DNA from: Alentia gelatinosa
Taxonomy: Eukaryota; Annelida; Polychaeta; Phyllodocida; Polynoidae
DNA: 64,000 nt
NCBI GenBank assembly: GCA_950022655.1
Contig: OX465579.1
Coordinates: 134,115,118 to 134,179,117, forward strand
Reading direction: 5' to 3'
Part shown: piece after piece, positions 55,201 through 57,696 of the stretch
Numbering within the stretch: the first letter of the stretch is position 1
Layout: each line of letters opens with the position of its first letter
Notes under the pieces: model-generated
Told to the model about the DNA's origin: nothing
What the model saw: the letters and a program-made list of their open reading frames with translations, nothing else
Database searches by the model: none
Made by a program: the position numbers and the translations under genes

Positions 55201-57696
55201 ATCGTTCACCATCCCGGAACTGCCTAAGGGCAGGGAGATGGTGTTCAACATCAGAACCACGTGGGGTGACCGGCATTACGTGGGGCTTAACGGGATCGAG
55301 GTTTTCACCAGTTCCGGCGATCAGGTGAAGATTACCAAGATCCGCGCCGAGCCGTCGGACATCAATATCCTGCCCGAGTACAGCAAGGACCCGCGCATCG
55401 TCGAGAACCTCATCGACGGCGTGAACCGCACGCGCGACGACGTGCACGTGTGGCTTGCGCCCTACGTCATGGGCCAGGACCATAAGATCTTCCTCACCTT
55501 CGACCAGCCACACATCATAGCCATGATGAGAATATGGGTGAGTTCACCCTACCATTGTCCTACAATATATCCTGTACTATTTTTACCCGTCTATTTGAAA
55601 GGTTGTGAAGATATCCCACCGTAAAGCACCCATGCGAGTGGGTTTTGGTGCTCTATCCTTACATTGGCAATTTAGTGACAGTTTGACCAGACATTCCTTG
55701 TGGTTTTTACTCCTCTCATTTGCTTCTATGCGAGACTATTATCACCAAGTAGTCCGTTTTTTATGTTCGGTGCGCCTTGGCAGGGTCGGTTCTTAATCAG
55801 AAACAATAGATTTTTCTTTTGAATTTTGTTAAAAGAAAATGGCTTTAGTTTATGAATCCTACAAGCTTACCTGTGTCGAGACCGTTCAGTCCGACGAAAT
55901 AAATCTGCTACACTTTTCGTTATTCATTTTTTAATGTCCTGAGCCAGGCTAGGATTGCACTCCGACTTTTCATTGTGTTGCCCTGCTGCCCTGGCCTGGC
56001 CTGCCCTCTGCCCTGCCCTATATTCTACCCTGCTCTTTGCCATGGCCTGGCTTTCCCTCAGCTCTGCTGAGCTTTGCCCTGCTTTACCCACCCCTTCATT
56101 TCCTGCTCAAGCCATATCTTACCCTCATCTACCCTGGGATACCCACAATCTTTCCCCTATTCCTCTGCGCTGCTCGCTGTGAGACCTATCTCTCCTTCCT
56201 GATCCCCCGACCTCCTTCCTCCCTCTTTAATTATTTTCTTCCTTCCTTCTTCTTTCACATCTCTGTCCTCCTATCCTATGTCGCGCTTTTCAGCCCTCCC
56301 CCCTTTGATCCATTCTCTCTCATATCCTGTCAGAGGGATTGTGGTATCTGAACAAACCCTTCAAGAGAAACAAAAACAAAGAGAACCCAGTTTGTGTTCT
56401 GTTATGCCTTTGATTTCACAGTCGGTATTGCCTTATGATTTTACAGTGGGTAATATCCTTTCATTTCACAATCGGTAATTCCTTTTGTTTTCACTGAATG
56501 GTTGACATCTTACATTAAAGCTCCAATTCGCGATTTACTTACAGAATTACAACAAGTCACGGATCCATTCCTACCGGGGTGCCCGTGACGTGGAGATCAC
56601 CCTGGATGGCGTGCCCGTGTTTAAAGGCGAGATCGCGCGGGCGTGCGGGGGAGTGCTCGGCGGCTCGGAGGCCTTCGGCGATGTAAGCACCAATGTTTTT
56701 TATCATTCTCCGCTCTTTCGCGAGCCGTGCTTTGATAAATCTACCTGGCGGGTGAAGCTCTAGAGCCGTTTTTAGAATTTTGCCAGCGGTTCTCTGCAGA
56801 GATCGATTCCTTTGTGAAGAAATAAGTAATTCTTACTAGAAACAGAAATCAGGTTCGTATGCACACACCAAAACACCATAGGGTTTCTATATTATGAGAA
56901 TAATAGTTTCTATGAAATGAGAATATCGTAGATTTGTAACAGTAGGAGGCAGGTTGGAGAATACAATGCCTATTAGAAATTTTAACGACGGTTTATAGAT
57001 TACAGTGCTCATTCACAGGATGACAGAGTGAAAATAATTTGTTTAAAGCGATTACTAGCTATCTGTGAAACAAAGATAATGACTAGCAACGGATCATCGC
57101 TTAGATCCGGTAAAAATCAAATTAGTTCTATGATTAATCCAATTATGCTAATTTGCCCTTTAGGGACTAAGTAGAGCCTAGGTTTGTGGAAACAATTGTC
57201 AATCTTCAACATATACATCAAGGTATCTAGGTAACCTCAGGTAACTGTATCTGTGAAGTGATTAGACTCACAGAAAAAAAGCTGTACTCATCGTACATAA
57301 TGTAACGCCAGTTTCACATCAACAACGCAGGTTGCAGCGACTTCAACATTGCTCTGGGTGCTTGAAAACGGAATTGAAGGATAAAACCTATCCTAAACCT
57401 TAGATCTTATCTATTCAAACCGTGACAGGAAAGGTTTTCTTTGCTTCTCTGTTTTATCTCTGCTTTGAACAACATATTCTATGTTAACCGTACCTTCAAG
57501 ATTATTGCCAACACAGAACGGCTCTAAACTAACCGCCAGGTTGATCTCGCTGCAGACCATACTGTTCACCATGGATGAGGATATACTGGAGGAGGTGTCG
57601 CGACACGACACGGCCTTCGAGGCCGACGCGCTGATGGACCTTGACGGGGACGAGGAGGAGGCGGAGCGGCCAGCCACCGCCGACCGTGACACCGTG
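1137..57696 (+). CDS. KATNIP: KATNIP-like katanin-interacting protein, partial (spliced; 27 exons plus one probable)
   Basis: Spliced gene spanning nearly the whole window. In vertebrates KATNIP (KIAA0556) binds katanin and microtubules, sits at the ciliary base, and its loss causes a Joubert-type ciliopathy (established knowledge). The sequence shows the KATNIP order: an N-terminal HEEYLILLQEKNR / LVKHLKKKDEKQVELE segment, a long acidic and serine-rich linker, a first DUF4457-like module (residues about 533-690, counted from 6688), a basic RPSSGKS-rich region, and a second DUF4457 module (about 1573-1745) with TTWGDRHYVGLNGIEVF, RAEPSDINILPEYSKDPR, RIW/NYNKSRIHSYRGARD and GDTILFTMDEDILE. Exons 6688-57696 join in one open frame of 1779 codons. 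That already exceeds the human full length (about 1600), and the C-terminal DUF4457 copy expected from the family is missing, so the gene continues past 64000. The excess comes mainly from the 1341-bp low-complexity exon. Conserved exons are GC-rich against AT-rich introns. Confidence 0.93.
1316..1477. mobile_element. Foldback element, family FB-A copy 1
   Basis: Inverted repeat with outer arms near 1319-1376 and 1428-1477 (CACAATATTACCATGATTTT against AAAATCATAGTAATGTTG; CTCTGTGTAGT against ACTACACAGAG). The centre carries GAGCGATAGAGAGGAGTA. A second copy in reverse orientation lies at 20657-20808. No coding capacity, so it fits a non-autonomous foldback MITE. Confidence 0.75.
1479..1836. 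mobile_element. TIR MITE family B, copy 1 (TATAGGGAGCC ends)
   Basis: About 358 bp bounded by TATAGGGAGCCAAAGTGAAC and its exact reverse complement, with imperfect pairing further in. TA at both ends fits a TA target-site duplication (Tc1/mariner-type preference; inference). A second copy, reverse-complemented, lies at 36928-37253. Neither carries an open transposase frame. Confidence 0.85.
1862..2030. mobile_element. Interspersed repeat X, copy 1
   Basis: Shares, in reverse orientation, a run of matching blocks with 20430-20585: TGCCCGTCAGGT followed by a GGC-AAAAAG block, GTAG(T/C)GATCTGTA, a CTCCAT block, TATGGAGAC and AGGTGGGTAATAAAT. Contains a small hairpin (GATTCTGG / CCAGAATC). Probably the outer part of the same composite element as FB-A. 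Confidence 0.7.
6688..6752 (+). CDS. KATNIP: KATNIP exon (residues 1-22)
   Basis: TTTTGTTGCAG acceptor and AG/GTATTT donor. Encodes SSVNYEPSAHEEYLILLQEK then N and a split R, ending in phase 2. The HEEYL..LQ..NR pattern is the conserved N-terminal KATNIP signature and continues directly into the next exon. Confidence 0.88.
7242..7384 (+). CDS. KATNIP: KATNIP exon (residues 22-69)
   Basis: Starts after TTTTGTGGCAG, completing an Arg codon, then LVKHLKKKDEKQVELEKREK and GFSTYVNGPHNK: a highly charged, helix-prone stretch typical of the family's N-terminus. Ends at CCG/GTACGT in phase 1. Confidence 0.92.
7385..8589. other. Intron with LTR-like block
   Basis: Holds the minus-oriented solo-LTR-like block at 7651-8108 (listed separately) and a small hairpin near 7495-7527 (ATGCCTCTAGGGGCAT). 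Nothing else recognised. Confidence 0.7.
7651..8108 (-). mobile_element. Solo-LTR-like sequence
   Basis: On the minus strand the block shows the order expected of an LTR: a GC-rich U3-like part, a TATA box (ACTATATAAATAGGG, near 7865-7880), a downstream transcribed part, an AATAAA signal (near 7715-7720) and a 3' end of ATTTTTACA. The plus-strand boundary begins TGTAAAAATC. No clear 5-bp target duplication was found and the other boundary is approximate. A non-LTR promoter fragment is the alternative. Confidence 0.45.
8590..8757 (+). CDS. KATNIP: KATNIP exon (residues 70-125)
   Basis: Acceptor CCCGTAG; phase-1 entry completes Gly. Encodes HSRLQKLNKELGRLEAEAKK then YRSKTAPDRTRRKNWQ, ..INLKTHRGEKIRIKAPG. 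A charged helix followed by a basic stretch, matching the family's W..KS..I.T..G.K..I.P pattern. GTGAGT donor, phase 1. Confidence 0.9.
9189..9301 (+). CDS. KATNIP: KATNIP exon (residues 126-163)
   Basis: Acceptor TTTACCAG, donor AGG/GTACTT. Encodes an acidic serine-rich run, DILTGEYEDDFEMESVNFAE then ESGSGHSSDTSSDSESER. The YEDDFE motif corresponds to the D-D-F-E block after the basic segment in vertebrate KATNIP. Many potential casein-kinase-type serines. Ends in phase 0. Confidence 0.88.
9546..9665 (+). CDS. KATNIP: KATNIP exon (residues 164-203)
   Basis: Exactly 40 codons between TTTTAG and GTGAGC. Encodes DREELAAEMQRHADRSAKAR then DTRAAKKEKEMLTLTIDDVK, a charged helix (likely coiled coil) ending in the LTLTIDDVK block. 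Phase 0 at both ends. Confidence 0.88.
10078..10222. repeat. Near-perfect 145-bp foldback, family FB-C
   Basis: Arms 10078-10142 and 10158-10222 pair with only about three mismatches. Inner arm end is ATCGGCGATCAGATGAACC and the loop contains GCCTTCGGC, itself able to pair. Outer arm is GAGAAACAGGCTTACTGTCT. A degenerate half copy occurs near 44060-44130. Consistent with a recently inserted hairpin MITE. Confidence 0.85.
10330..10453. repeat. 124-bp foldback, family FB-D
   Basis: Arms CGAGAATCGTATAAATACAC... (10330-10384) and its imperfect complement (10401-10453) flank CGAGGCGAAGCCGA. The inner part GGGCCATAATCGTCA pairs with TGACAATTATGGCCC. It shares the CCACGAG / CGAGTGG element with the foldback at 34160-34303. 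Confidence 0.8.
11252..11320 (+). CDS. KATNIP: KATNIP exon (residues 204-226)
   Basis: Twenty-three codons between ACATCAG and GTAAGT: KLRRSLEMNASIRESMAYCS then SDS. LRRSLE continues the coiled-coil-like segment of the previous exon. Phase 0 at both ends. Confidence 0.85.
11321..12765. other. Intron with Penelope-like fragment
   Basis: Carries a minus-strand retroelement fragment (11840-12260, separate entry) and a T run near 12580. The rest is AT-rich and unassigned. Confidence 0.7.
11840..12260 (-). mobile_element. Penelope-like element fragment with GIY-YIG region
   Basis: Minus-strand translation gives, in order, DIIRNNWDLL (frame-shifted from the rest), RRKPSNLKSLLVREQL, the cysteine cluster CKTRNCRYC, then VGQTENCFMDCFYGHFFNI. 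This order (RP.NL..LLVR, CxxxxCxxC zinc-binding linker, YVGQT...RF.GHF) is that of the C-terminal part of Penelope-like reverse-transcriptase elements carrying a GIY-YIG endonuclease. The segment between the cysteine cluster and VGQT is shorter than usual and the GIY motif itself is missing, so the copy is a deleted, dead fragment. Family assignment is from motif memory only. Confidence 0.6.
12766..12910 (+). CDS. KATNIP: KATNIP exon (residues 227-274)
   Basis: Acceptor TTGGCTCAG, donor AAG/GTTGGT. Encodes DSDGEAVSPVQEEDEVEEVL, a serine run, then GLHPIKADNLIVLQLDSHKK. Strongly acidic, followed by a hydrophobic strand-like block. Ends in phase 1. Confidence 0.85.
12911..13560. other. Intron
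   Basis: Begins with an A-rich AAAAC tract (12930-12965). Otherwise unassigned; no exon or repeat family recognised. Confidence 0.6.
13561..13716 (+). CDS. KATNIP: KATNIP exon (residues 275-326)
   Basis: Acceptor TTCACAG, donor CTG/GTAAGA, phases 1 and 1. Encodes ERSEKRVLGVPRRSNSGAYG then ALKSPSSENPRHHSIRGQPV and TPGGQRDIVLKP: basic, serine/proline-rich, probably disordered. Confidence 0.85.
13883..13945. mobile_element. CCCGCTTAAGGGG-type TIR end (solo)
   Basis: Ends in AAGCGGGGTTTTACTGTA, the terminal sequence shared with several elements in this window, preceded by two CCCTTAAG(T/C)GGGG units. No matching opposite terminus was found nearby, so this is a fragment. Confidence 0.6.
14090..14274 (+). 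CDS. KATNIP: KATNIP exon (residues 327-388)
   Basis: Acceptor TATGCAG, donor CAG/GTACCC (weak). Encodes a basic Ser/Lys run, then TTEAESVLAALRAENESVMT and GVETERRHGTQSAPGRPQ. The LAALRAENESV helix matches a conserved short helix of the family. Ends in phase 0. Confidence 0.85.
14916..14939 (+). CDS. KATNIP: KATNIP 24-bp micro-exon (residues 389-396)
   Basis: CATCTCTAG acceptor and GTAAGT donor flank exactly eight codons, SDEDSCSS, phase 0 on both sides. It can be skipped without breaking frame. Composition matches the acidic-serine neighbours. A transcript is needed to prove it. Confidence 0.65.
15301..15518 (+). CDS. KATNIP: KATNIP exon (residues 397-468)
   Basis: Acceptor TTTATTTCAG, donor AA/GTGAGT. 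Encodes HGEEEEIVEEYDSDGDSQSA, a Gly/Arg/Pro linker, then QNIDHIVQKVLQLDVK, an amphipathic helix. Phase 0 in, phase 2 out. GC-rich. Confidence 0.87.
15519..17103. other. Intron
   Basis: Contains a CCTCCC microsatellite (15970-15999) and two related segments, 15925-16050 and 16275-16385, each with TTGCGGTTCA, GGCTTCCAC and GGGTGCCGAT(G/A)CC blocks, which look like diverged copies of one short repeat. Rest unassigned. Confidence 0.6.
17104..17157 (+). CDS. KATNIP: KATNIP exon (residues 469-486)
   Basis: Acceptor TGTTTCAG, donor AG/GTGGGC. Encodes KSDEEATSVSPVEDEVGP with a split Arg. Acidic, phases 2 and 2. Short, but it is the only phase-compatible link between its neighbours. Confidence 0.78.
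17805..17940 (+). CDS. KATNIP: KATNIP exon (residues 487-532)
   Basis: Acceptor CACTTAG, donor ATG/GTATGT. Encodes GQKRLLKALAHIEDGSTSKA then a Lys-rich tail (SKKKPLKATKPVTKM). The basic stretch directly precedes the first DUF4457 module. Confidence 0.85.
18358..18570 (+). CDS. KATNIP: KATNIP exon, first DUF4457 module (residues 533-603)
   Basis: Acceptor CCTTTCAG, donor AAG/GTGAGT; 71 codons, phase 0. Encodes VEVMVELLSSWGHPSRVGLA then EIQFFDIRKQRIFVNPAHVK. The SSWGHP..VGL.EI.FFD motif is the start of a DUF4457 beta-sandwich, as in vertebrate KATNIP (SNWGHP / GLSEVQFFD pattern). Confidence 0.93.
18854..18990. mobile_element. Degenerate TACAGTAGAATCC TIR repeat
   Basis: Begins TACAGTAGAATCCTTCTAAG and carries GCGGGTGACCCTCC and a GCGGGGTGCCCTCC block. 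It is a decayed member of the CCCGCTTAAGGGG-type family, 40 bp or so upstream of the next exon's acceptor. Confidence 0.45.
19032..19175 (+). CDS. KATNIP: KATNIP exon, first DUF4457 module (residues 604-651)
   Basis: Acceptor GCTTTCAG, donor AAT/GTAAGT; 48 codons. Encodes TTKERNMWSCAFSNSRRVRL then LELGKIKIWNYNKSLN. The IKIWNYNKS motif is the diagnostic DUF4457 strand, seen again at 55533-56560. Confidence 0.94.
19565..20153 (+). CDS. KATNIP: KATNIP exon, end of first DUF4457 and Pro/Ser linker (residues 652-847)
   Basis: Acceptor CCGACTAG, donor GGG/GTAAGA. Starts DLKEGACHIRISLDSQVVFD, GELDKGCG, FDYGMWVVI, which completes the module. Then comes a very GC-rich, Pro/Ala-rich disordered linker with an RSRSRSHSRDR stretch and an acidic EEEEQPGSG end. 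Codon GC3 is far above the neighbouring exons. Confidence 0.92.
20154..20958. other. Intron filled by a composite foldback
   Basis: 20430-20585 (repeat X copy 2) and 20657-20808 (FB-A copy 2) occupy most of it. Remainder unassigned. Confidence 0.7.
20430..20808. mobile_element. Composite element: repeat X copy 2 plus FB-A copy 2
   Basis: Reverse-complement relative of the 1316-2030 cluster, but without the 358-bp TIR MITE. The foldback arms (20659-20709 and 20755-20808) share ACATTACCATG(G/A)TTTC and its complement. The centre carries CTCCTCGCTATCGCTCGGAG. Comparing the two copies suggests family B jumped into this element at the 1479 copy. Confidence 0.7.
20959..21103 (+). CDS. KATNIP: KATNIP exon (residues 848-895)
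   Basis: Acceptor TCTTTCAG, donor GG/GTAAAG. Encodes ENEADLSPRKSLKKKKKLRA, KMAARLDGSGSSVELSALKD then SMERQESNG. Lys-rich block then a short helix. Phase 1 in, 2 out. Confidence 0.87.
21522..22862 (+). CDS. KATNIP: KATNIP giant low-complexity exon (residues 896-1342)
   Basis: A 1341-bp exon between CAATCTCAG and CC/GTGAGT. Ser-, Arg-, Lys- and Asn-rich and probably disordered. From about 22115 to 22375 it holds some seven units of (R/K)PSSGKS separated by Asn/Ser/Gln linkers, with RSESMRE repeats before it. It ends with a conserved-looking acidic-hydrophobic block, SHSPYLSDEETCMMREISKL. No catalytic domain. The basic repeats are candidates for microtubule contact (inference). This exon explains most of the excess length over vertebrate KATNIP. 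Confidence 0.88.
22895..23228. mobile_element. 334-bp MITE with TACAGTAGAACACCGC termini
   Basis: Ends TACAGTAGAACACCGC and GCGGTGTTCTACTGTA are perfect inverted repeats, with TA at both edges. Further inside, imperfect pairing continues (CCACTTTGTCCAC against GAAGTGGACA). No coding capacity. Lies 32 bp after the giant exon's donor. Confidence 0.8.
24785..25222. repeat. GGATGT(G/A) minisatellite with hairpin head
   Basis: Degenerate tandem array of 6-9-bp units (GGATGTGGG, GGATGTATG, GAGATGTGG). The left edge is in inverted orientation (TCCATACATCCCACAT) facing ATGTGGGGATGTATGGA, so a hairpin forms near 24815-24848. It abuts the 202-bp satellite. The long minus-strand frame over it (HPTSPHP...) is a product of the repeat, not a gene. 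Confidence 0.9.
25231..31078. repeat. 202-bp tandem satellite, about 29 monomers
   Basis: Monomer starts GAGTTTGGGTGACTTTAGAT. Starts at 25231, 25433, 25635, 25837, 26039, 26241 and so on are spaced exactly 202 bp; an extra C near 29822 shifts later monomers by one. Central monomers are nearly identical. The first one or two and the last three (from 30685) are diverged, and the 30685 monomer lacks about 34 bp. Higher-order structure: four-monomer blocks 26241-27048 and 27049-27856 (808 bp) share diagnostic variants, and marker variants recur at 1818 and 2828 bp (9 and 14 monomers). No ORF is conserved across monomers. Confidence 0.97.
32578..32690. repeat. Foldback with GCCTTCG loop
   Basis: Arms GGACACAATGG..., GTCAGTCATTGATTTCATGC and complements CAGTATGAAATCGACGACTG, ...TTTTGTCC flank a CTTCGCCTATGGCATCGG centre. 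The loop resembles that of FB-C at 10078 (CCTTCGGCATCGG), suggesting related foldbacks. Confidence 0.65.
33710..33759 (+). CDS. KATNIP: KATNIP exon (residues 1343-1359)
   Basis: Acceptor GAATTTCAG, donor AAAG/GTTGGT; 50 bp. Encodes (P)GKRNFPSWLDKTGQIK. The N.PSWL motif is a conserved KATNIP landmark. Entry phase 2 and exit phase 1 fit both neighbours across introns of 10.8 and 5.9 kb. Confidence 0.85.
34160..34303. repeat. 144-bp foldback, FB-D-like
   Basis: Arms 34160-34222 and 34240-34303 pair almost perfectly (ACCTTACTGGTACATACTCA with its complement; CTTTTGATAAAAATATTCCA with its complement). Centre is CGAGCTCGCAGAGCGAG. The inner CCACGAG...CGAGTGG is shared with 10330-10453, but the outer arms differ. 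Confidence 0.85.
34598..34680. repeat. Small foldback
   Basis: CATACTGTGCCGGTATATAT and AATACCAATACC face TTGGTATTTGTG and CATACTGGCACAGGTATATA. Imperfect inverted repeat, no coding content. Confidence 0.6.
34975..35665. repeat. Diverged tandem duplication, about 350-bp unit
   Basis: Copies near 34975-35290 and 35330-35665 share TGGATG(C/T)TTTGTGCTG, GGTAGTTTCT / GGTGGTTTCT, GAAGTGATGC, CAGATTCA / CAGAATCAGATTCC and TTTCATGCAGTAGACTCT. About 70-80 percent alike by eye. No protein family recognised. Confidence 0.7.
36270..36570. repeat. Diverged tandem duplication, about 190-bp unit
   Basis: Copies end at about 36365 and 36560, sharing TTTTAGCCAA / ATCCTAGCCAA, CAGGTATGTGATAT-like blocks, TATACCAACAAATA and TTATTTATAAAGATTGGCCT. 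Confidence 0.7.
36928..37253. mobile_element. TIR MITE family B, copy 2
   Basis: About 326 bp with TATAGGGAGCCAAAGTGAAC and its complement at the ends. Interior matches the reverse complement of 1479-1836 (AAACTACGATGACAGTTGTT, CTGAATAACT, GTCTAGCC-type blocks). Shorter than copy 1 through scattered small indels. Confidence 0.85.
37667..39120 (+). pseudogene. Decayed retroelement ORF: coiled coil, ORF1p-like domain, NADAR domain, SGNH-like tail
   Basis: One frame (37667-38955) encodes a charged N-terminus, a coiled coil (about 37905-38150: VKFLESRCLELEGLLEVATN, KRLKELEGKVRSLESERDSV), then a segment of LINE ORF1p C-terminal type (FDTVHRISKFINNGRPRKIS, WLSEDVPERVSQQRA), then a NADAR (YbiA-like) domain from about 38660: TVFFQGPHAPLSNFYKCRLK, DFSSAEQAYAATKA, IVRILREKFTQN. 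SNF and the AEQAY Glu match the family's active-site motifs. The frame carries four TGA stops between 38222 and 38587 and a TAA at 38954. Downstream, in a shifted frame, TDGIHLGPVLLQDWGKKI (about 39040-39095) resembles the Asp-His block of SGNH esterases. No reverse transcriptase follows. Dead copy inside a KATNIP intron. Confidence 0.7.
39702..39780 (+). CDS. KATNIP: KATNIP exon (residues 1360-1385)
   Basis: Acceptor TTGTAACAG, donor CGG/GTAAGC. Encodes EGSDDGIIEDEGEGEDEDLL then DNWPKTG. Only this phase is open. Very acidic, then a short W-containing block. Confidence 0.85.
39781..40749. other. Intron
   Basis: AT-rich, no exon or clear transposon. Contains T runs near 40027 and 40555. Confidence 0.55.
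40750..40961 (+). CDS. KATNIP: KATNIP exon, Arg/Ser basic repeat (residues 1386-1456)
   Basis: Acceptor TATCCAG, donor CCAG/GTATCT. Begins LSHLPTVLDDGSTKRADRPA, then basic units RPASGKR, RPSSSKR, RPSSGRY and HGRRSRQ. The RPSSGK/R unit is the same as in the giant exon at 21522. GC-rich, likely disordered and positively charged. Phase 2 in, 1 out. Confidence 0.88.
41220..41395. mobile_element. CCCGCTTAAGGGG-type TIR repeat fragment
   Basis: Starts ACAGTAAAACCCCGCTTCTG followed by degenerate GGGACACCCCGCTGAAGGGG units, and ends near TTTTCAGTCTCTCAATGGTT. That end block recurs at 61125-61145, so this is one subfamily. Confidence 0.65.
41830..42862. repeat. Direct duplication of an AAAGTCTC-rich element
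   Basis: 41830-42180 and 42508-42860 share TGATATTGAGTTAAA, CATAAGTGCCAAAATGGCCC, the AAAGTCTCAAGGTGTGCATG block, TTTTCGGTAAACCTCCTGCT, GGCGACTTTTCCCGACCCC and GTGTGCATTGGGCTTTA. The second copy has gained an 18-G run (about 42727). A related AGCCTGGAATTCTCACA block just upstream (41735-41800) recurs at 52375-52435. Confidence 0.8.
42871..43515. repeat. Tandem pair of about 300-bp foldback elements
   Basis: Both copies start TATAGAGGAAACCTATGAA, contain an internal inverted repeat (GGGCCAGAGCTTGTATCCCA facing GGGATCGAGCTCTGGTCC) and end with an (A/T)CAGGGG(G)TGAGATAA block. The same terminal block occurs at 10670-10687 and 24762-24778, marking other family members. Confidence 0.75.
44483..45312. 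mobile_element. 830-bp TIR element of the CCCGCTTAAGGGG family
   Basis: Begins TACAGTAAAACCCCGCTTCT and ends AAGCGGGTTTTTACTGT. Both edges hold arrays of CCGCTTAAGGGGACA units. The interior block around 44690-44850 (CAGACAGTTGTTGCAGCAGG, AATCTAATCTGTCC, ACACTCCTGTAA) is related to 53310-53390 and 62341-62520. No transposase frame, so non-autonomous. Confidence 0.75.
45765..46290. repeat. Three tandem units of 195-199 bp
   Basis: Units start TTTCCCATTTTTCT at 45765, 45964 and 46159; the third is partial. All share CAATTCAAAGTGTCC(C/T)AGAA, TGTAAAAACTATTTTGTAAG and GTCTCATAAGG. The sequence is unrelated to the 202-bp satellite as far as I can see. Confidence 0.85.
46310..46490. repeat. Degenerate (ACCATACTGCCC) array
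   Basis: About 8-10 units of roughly 20 bp shrinking to 16 bp, built on ATACTG(C/T)CC, ending in a hairpin ACCATACTGCCTGTAGTATGGT. Confidence 0.7.
47985..48014 (+). CDS. KATNIP: KATNIP 30-bp micro-exon (residues 1457-1466)
   Basis: Acceptor CTCTCGCAG, donor ATCG/GTAAGC. Encodes (E)SDSDVSIHI with phases 1 and 1, so it fits both neighbours and could be skipped in frame. A second donor-like GTAAGC at 47999 would make the next exon read into a stop, so the downstream donor is preferred. Confidence 0.68.
48015..50952. other. Intron
   Basis: AT-rich. Open frames such as 49403-49741 (plus, 112 codons) and 48938-49126 (minus) lack recognisable domains. No convincing transposon seen. Confidence 0.5.
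50953..51180 (+). CDS. KATNIP: KATNIP exon (residues 1467-1542)
   Basis: Acceptor GCAATTTCAG, donor GAAA/GTGAGT. Encodes DEIADETEEEAYRRQTSGQM, a charged helix (PRMKQIESARAQWRKQEQNR), then LEESWSSLNVFERSHKGRLS. The SW.SL..F....KGR.S motif is a family landmark. High GC3. Confidence 0.92.
52634..53888. mobile_element. 1.25-kb TIR element, CCCGCTTAAGGGG family, carrying a nested MITE
   Basis: Ends TACAGTAAAACCCCTCTTCC and AAGCGGGGTTTTACTGTA form inverted repeats, with TA at both edges. Near 53040-53260 there are about ten GCTTAAGGGGACACCCC units. The interior includes GGGACAGACAGTTGTAGCAA, related to 44690. An 18-G run lies near 53602. No long ORF. Removing the nested 363-bp MITE (plus one TSD copy) leaves about 890 bp, close to the 830-bp relative at 44483. 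Confidence 0.8.
52670..53032. mobile_element. piggyBac-like MITE with TTAA target duplication
   Basis: Starts CCCTTTAAGGACAGCTGCC and ends GCGTCCTTGAAGGG, flanked on each side by TTAA (52666-52669, 53033-53036). CCC...GGG ends with a TTAA duplication are the piggyBac hallmark (established knowledge). The right part carries three 34-bp units with the palindrome GATGCCTCCAGGCATC and GTCTTTAGTGCGGT. Inserted in a CTTAAG of the host repeat. Confidence 0.85.
54060..54555. repeat. Palindrome-bounded block
   Basis: Left: GTGTTCTGTATGGCAAAATA then CGGAACAG (54067-54094). Right: GTGTTCCGTATTTTGCCGTA then TGGAACAC (54525-54552), itself palindromic. In between, CCATGCTGTACAAGCTA faces TAGCTTGTACAAGCATG (54357-54432). 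Looks like a non-autonomous element with palindromic ends; family unknown. Confidence 0.6.
54683..54773 (+). CDS. KATNIP: KATNIP exon (residues 1543-1572)
   Basis: Acceptor TGTTAACAG, donor GA/GTATGT. Encodes KDILDEYLNHEPQRPQQPTI then EEEPTEDVVEE. Links the LNVFERSHKGR exon to the second DUF4457 module. Phase 1 in, 2 out. Confidence 0.85.
55198..55537 (+). CDS. KATNIP: KATNIP exon, second DUF4457 module (residues 1573-1686)
   Basis: Acceptor TTATCACCAG, donor TGG/GTGAGT. The most conserved exon: FTIPELPKGREMVFNIRTTW, GDRHYVGLNGIEVFTSSGDQ, ITKIRAEPSDINILPEYSKD, NLIDGVNRTRDDVHVWLAPY, ending MMRIW. These blocks match vertebrate KATNIP almost residue for residue in pattern and fix the gene identity. 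Very high GC3; the minus-strand frame across it is a shadow. Confidence 0.98.
55538..56544. other. Intron with pyrimidine-rich low complexity
   Basis: 55975-56330 is a C/T-rich tract built on CCCTGCC and TTCCTCC-like units. The open frames there result from composition. No transposon ends seen. Confidence 0.65.
56545..56682 (+). CDS. KATNIP: KATNIP exon, second DUF4457 module (residues 1687-1732)
   Basis: Acceptor CTTACAG, donor GAT/GTAAGC; 46 codons. Encodes NYNKSRIHSYRGARDVEITL, DGVPVFKGEIARACGG and EAFGD. Continues IW from the previous exon to give the diagnostic IWNYNKS..H..RG..D motif. Confidence 0.97.
56683..57555. other. Intron
   Basis: AT-rich, no transposon or exon recognised. Confidence 0.55.
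57556..57696 (+). CDS. KATNIP: KATNIP exon (residues 1733-1779), last in window
   Basis: Acceptor TCGCTGCAG, donor GTG/GTACGT; 47 codons. Encodes TILFTMDEDILEEVSRHDTA then an acidic linker ending EEEAERPATADRDTV. GD/TILFT.D.DILE is the conserved end of the central DUF4457 module. It ends in an open phase 0, so exons for the remaining C-terminal DUF4457 modules must lie downstream of the window. Confidence 0.95.

Noticed and set aside
55151..55513. 120-codon minus-strand frame
   Set aside because: Shadow of the GC-rich KATNIP exon at 55198-55537.
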